A DNA stretch of 64,000 nucleotides from Helicobacter bilis (GTDB lineage: Bacteria; Campylobacterota; Campylobacteria; Campylobacterales; Helicobacteraceae): assembly GCF_001999985.1 (NCBI RefSeq), contig NZ_CP019645.1, forward strand, positions 372,001-436,000, read 5' to 3'. Positions 61,925 to 64,000 of this stretch are shown here, piece after piece. Within the stretch, counting starts at the first letter, position 1, and every line of letters begins with the position of its first letter. A program made the position numbers and the translations under genes. The notes under the pieces are model-generated. The model was not told the DNA's origin. It ran no database searches and was given only the letters and a program-made list of their open reading frames with translations.

Positions 61925-63136
61925 GTGATGAAAAAGTTTATTCTTGCTTGTAGTATTTCCATTTCTACAATGCAGGTTTTTACAGCACAAATGTTTGCAG
62001 ATACTCTTAGTAGCATTGACTTTTTAGAATATAGTATGCACACACCAAATACAAATAAGTATTTTAATCGCTTTGATACGACTACAATCAATGCTTTTAA
62101 TATACCTATTGAATACATTGCGACTTTAGAATCTGAAGGGCGACTAATCGATGTAGATACAACAAAGTGGAAATATCTTACGCGTCAATTTGATAATGGC
62201 TACGAGTTTATCCCTATCTTGCGTAAAATGTTAGCTGATGCAGATGTGCCACAGGAGTTTTTATTTCTTGCTATGGCAGAATCTGAGTTTAAATCACAAG
62301 CCCTAAGCTCCAAAAAAGCCGCTGGTATATGGCAGCTTATGCCAGCCACAGCAAAAGAGCTAGGACTAATCATAGATGAATATATAGATGAAAGGCAAGA
62401 CCCTATAAAAAGCACACAAGCAGCTATTAAATACTTACAATATCTTCATAAAGCAACGGGTAAATGGTATCTTGCTGCGATGGCATATAATTGCGGTTTA
62501 GGGCGATTAAATCGCGCGATAAGAGAAGCAGAAAGCGATAGTATAGAAGTGTTACTTGATGAAGAAAAGCAATATCTACCACTTGAAACACGCAATTATT
62601 TGCGTAAAATTATGTCTATGTCTCTTACATTCTCAAACGCACATGAGTTAAAACAAGCTGATAAAGAATATATGCTTAATCGCGGAGCGGGTGATTCTCT
62701 TGTGATTGTGAATGTAAAAGCTGGAAATTCACTTGCAAATATTGCAAAGGGTGCGAATATGAAAGTTGATGATTTATGGTATTATAATCGCCATTTTAAA
62801 TATGATTTTGTGCCATTTTCACAAAAGGAATATCAAGTATATTTGCCCTATGAAAAATTAAGCTATTTTAAACAGCATTTTAAAAATGCACTTGATACGC
62901 GACCGCGTTTTACAACATATAAGGTGAAAAAAGGCGATAACCTCTCAAGTATTGCAAGGAAACATAATACAAGTGTTGATAGAATAAGACAATTAAATGG
63001 ATTAAAATCAAATGCACTCATGGTAAATCAAATGCTAAAACTTCCTGCACTAAACACACAACAAAGCATTCAAAAGGGAAGCACGACAGCAGTAAATACC
63101 AAGCAGATGAAAACCAAAAAAATCACTAGGAGCTAA
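61925..63136 (+). CDS. mltD: MltD-like membrane-bound lytic transglycosylase
   Basis: A 403-residue exported protein with a signal peptide (about residues 1-26), a transglycosylase SLT domain (about 85-250: catalytic Glu in FLAMAESEFKSQALSSKKA, then GIWQLMPATAKELGL and AAMAYNCGLGRLNRAI), and C-terminal LysM repeats (about 260-310 and 330-375: YKVKKGDNLSSIARKHNTS). It cleaves peptidoglycan glycan strands. GTG 61925 or ATG 61928 may be the start; both suit the AAGGA upstream. The RlpA gene follows one base after the stop. Confidence 0.92.
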   Translation: MMKKFILACSISISTMQVFTAQMFADTLSSIDFLEYSMHTPNTNKYFNRFDTTTINAFNIPIEYIATLESEGRLIDVDTTKWKYLTRQFDNGYEFIPILRKMLADADVPQEFLFLAMAESEFKSQALSSKKAAGIWQLMPATAKELGLIIDEYIDERQDPIKSTQAAIKYLQYLHKATGKWYLAAMAYNCGLGRLNRAIREAESDSIEVLLDEEKQYLPLETRNYLRKIMSMSLTFSNAHELKQADKEYMLNRGAGDSLVIVNVKAGNSLANIAKGANMKVDDLWYYNRHFKYDFVPFSQKEYQVYLPYEKLSYFKQHFKNALDTRPRFTTYKVKKGDNLSSIARKHNTSVDRIRQLNGLKSNALMVNQMLKLPALNTQQSIQKGSTTAVNTKQMKTKKITRS

Positions 63137-63137
63137 A

Positions 63138-64000
63138 TTGCATTTTTTACACAAACATATTTGTATAGCAACGACATTGGGCAGTATTGTTTTATTCAAC
63201 GCATGTGCCCCAGAGAGTAAGTATAATGGTGGCAATGGTGCATTGCGTAGTTATGAATCAATGGATGCTTATGGCAATAACACCATTAAATATAGGCAAG
63301 ACTACACACAGCTTACACAATCAAGCTTTAGTAGCACCCTTGTAGCAAACGATAGAGACAATATTAGACAAACACCGCAAAATAATAGAGCCACACAGCA
63401 GCACACCACAAGCAAAAAAGGCACAAAATCCACACAAACAAATCAAGCAAATACGCATTATGAACCGCCCGTAAAAGGCGATGGGAGCTTTACGCCTACA
63501 CAATCGCTTTTAGGTGGAATGCGAGATAGTGAAGCAATACAAAGGGCTACTATGCGACCCTACACCGTGCGGGGTAAGACTTACCGCCCACACCCTGTAA
63601 AAGTCGGTGATACATTTGATGGTATAGCAAGTTGGTATGGACCAGATTTTCACGCTAAGGCTACTTCAAATGGCGAAACCTACAACATGCACGCACACAC
63701 CGCAGCCCATAAAACTTTCCCTATGAATACAATCGTTAAAGTCTATAATAAAGACAATGGCAAAACCACTGTGGTAAGGATAAATGATAGGGGACCATTT
63801 GTTGAAGGACGCATTATTGACTTATCAAATGTCGCAGCACATGATATTGCTATGGTTGGCAAAGGTATTGCGAATGTGCGAGTTGAGGTAGTAGGCTTTG
63901 GTGGAGATTTAGTCCATAATACACCACCAAAAGATTCCAAACCGCAAGCAACGCCTAAACAAACTAACCAAAAGCCAAACACACAGCAACAAGTAAAACA
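63138..64000 (+). CDS. rlpA: RlpA-family lipoprotein, partial (runs off the right edge)
   Basis: From TTG 63138 (AGGAG a few bases upstream, spanning the mltD stop) a frame stays open to the window end, 287 codons. A signal sequence with lipobox-like LFNAC (about residues 18-23) is followed by a disordered Gln/Thr-rich linker (Asn-Arg-Thr-Gln repeats, about 60-110) and the RlpA double-psi beta barrel: GIASWYGPDFHAKATSNGE, YNMHAHTAAHKTFPMNTIVK, VVRINDRGPFVEGRIIDLS. RlpA cuts peptidoglycan denuded of stem peptides. The pairing with mltD mirrors H. pylori. Confidence 0.88.
   Translation, partial: MHFLHKHICIATTLGSIVLFNACAPESKYNGGNGALRSYESMDAYGNNTIKYRQDYTQLTQSSFSSTLVANDRDNIRQTPQNNRATQQHTTSKKGTKSTQTNQANTHYEPPVKGDGSFTPTQSLLGGMRDSEAIQRATMRPYTVRGKTYRPHPVKVGDTFDGIASWYGPDFHAKATSNGETYNMHAHTAAHKTFPMNTIVKVYNKDNGKTTVVRINDRGPFVEGRIIDLSNVAAHDIAMVGKGIANVRVEVVGFGGDLVHNTPPKDSKPQATPKQTNQKPNTQQQVK

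Noticed and set aside
1-64000. tRNA or rRNA genes
   Set aside because: I searched by eye for the TTCGA-type T-loop and cloverleaf stems and found no convincing tRNA; no rRNA sequence was recognised. A covariance search could still find one.

Overview
The window looks like chromosomal DNA of a Helicobacter species (Campylobacterota), probably not H. pylori itself. Gene content and neighbourhoods match Helicobacter: hobA-holB-folP, rppH-lysC, an MltD-RlpA pair, a UbiA-type menaquinone prenyltransferase operon, flavodoxin FldA, a cysteine-rich Sel1-repeat (Hcp) protein and many homopolymeric G/C tracts. Leucine biosynthesis (leuA), neuB/neuC with GT42 sialyltransferases and a phage-degraded background suggest a non-pylori lineage. 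The word AGAATCT/AGATTCT is extremely common throughout. The species is an inference.

Layout. 0-3.3 kb: tail of an unidentified gene, then two tandem copies of a DUF6056-like membrane protein sharing a 0.73-kb identical block, each with a poly-G/C tract (one ON, one OFF). 3.4-10.5 kb: chemoreceptor, class V aminotransferase, flavodoxin, class I aminotransferase, CsoR-like regulator, Hcp-like protein. 10.5-11.7 kb: non-coding, with decayed gene fragments. 11.7-14.0 kb: a membrane-anchored Mrr-like nuclease next to a DUF262/DUF1524 (GmrSD-like) protein, a likely defence pair. 14.1-21.2 kb: housekeeping genes including a repeat-invaded carboxynorspermidine dehydrogenase, YhcH-like and DUF2147 proteins, a FliJ-like protein, riboflavin synthase, an Eis-like acetyltransferase and Rpe. 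21.4-28.2 kb: a sialylation locus of three tandem GT42 sialyltransferase genes, neuB, neuC and a CgtA-like GalNAc transferase, in the same order as Campylobacter jejuni ganglioside-mimicry loci, with four long G/C tracts. 28.2-31.6 kb: a five-gene minus-strand operon (ubiA/mqnP, two unknowns, yhhQ, bpt). 31.9-35.2 kb: rnc, then decayed phage-type genes and a nested hairpin element. 35.2-49.3 kb: leuA, hisS, a D-2-hydroxyacid dehydrogenase, an LptF/G permease, ychF, an OFF htrL/yibB-like gene, a putative lipoprotein, an MFS transporter, lolA, a UDP-glucuronate decarboxylase and a YeiH protein. 49.5-51.5 kb: two genes in an inverted duplication, a PP2C-phosphatase/MORN chimera and a MORN protein, both frameshifted. 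51.6-54.9 kb: hobA-holB-folP, the last two carrying very large repeat-derived in-frame insertions. 55-57 kb: AT-rich remnant with the end of a P4-type integrase. 57-64 kb: DUF5644/HdrB-like pair, a small membrane protein, a TerB-like protein, lysC-rppH (inverted relative to hobA), and the mltD-rlpA cell-wall pair.

Two themes tie the window together. First, surface structures look switchable: five genes carry at least one long G/C tract, a sixth tract has no visible gene, and at the lengths read here two tract genes are ON (DUF6056 copy 1, third sialyltransferase) and four are OFF (DUF6056 copy 2, first sialyltransferase, CgtA-like, HtrL-like). Second, families of palindromic short repeats occur between genes and inside essential genes, where they add 100-190 residues in frame to HolB, FolP and carboxynorspermidine dehydrogenase. 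The repeat-invaded proteins are the most unusual feature of the window.
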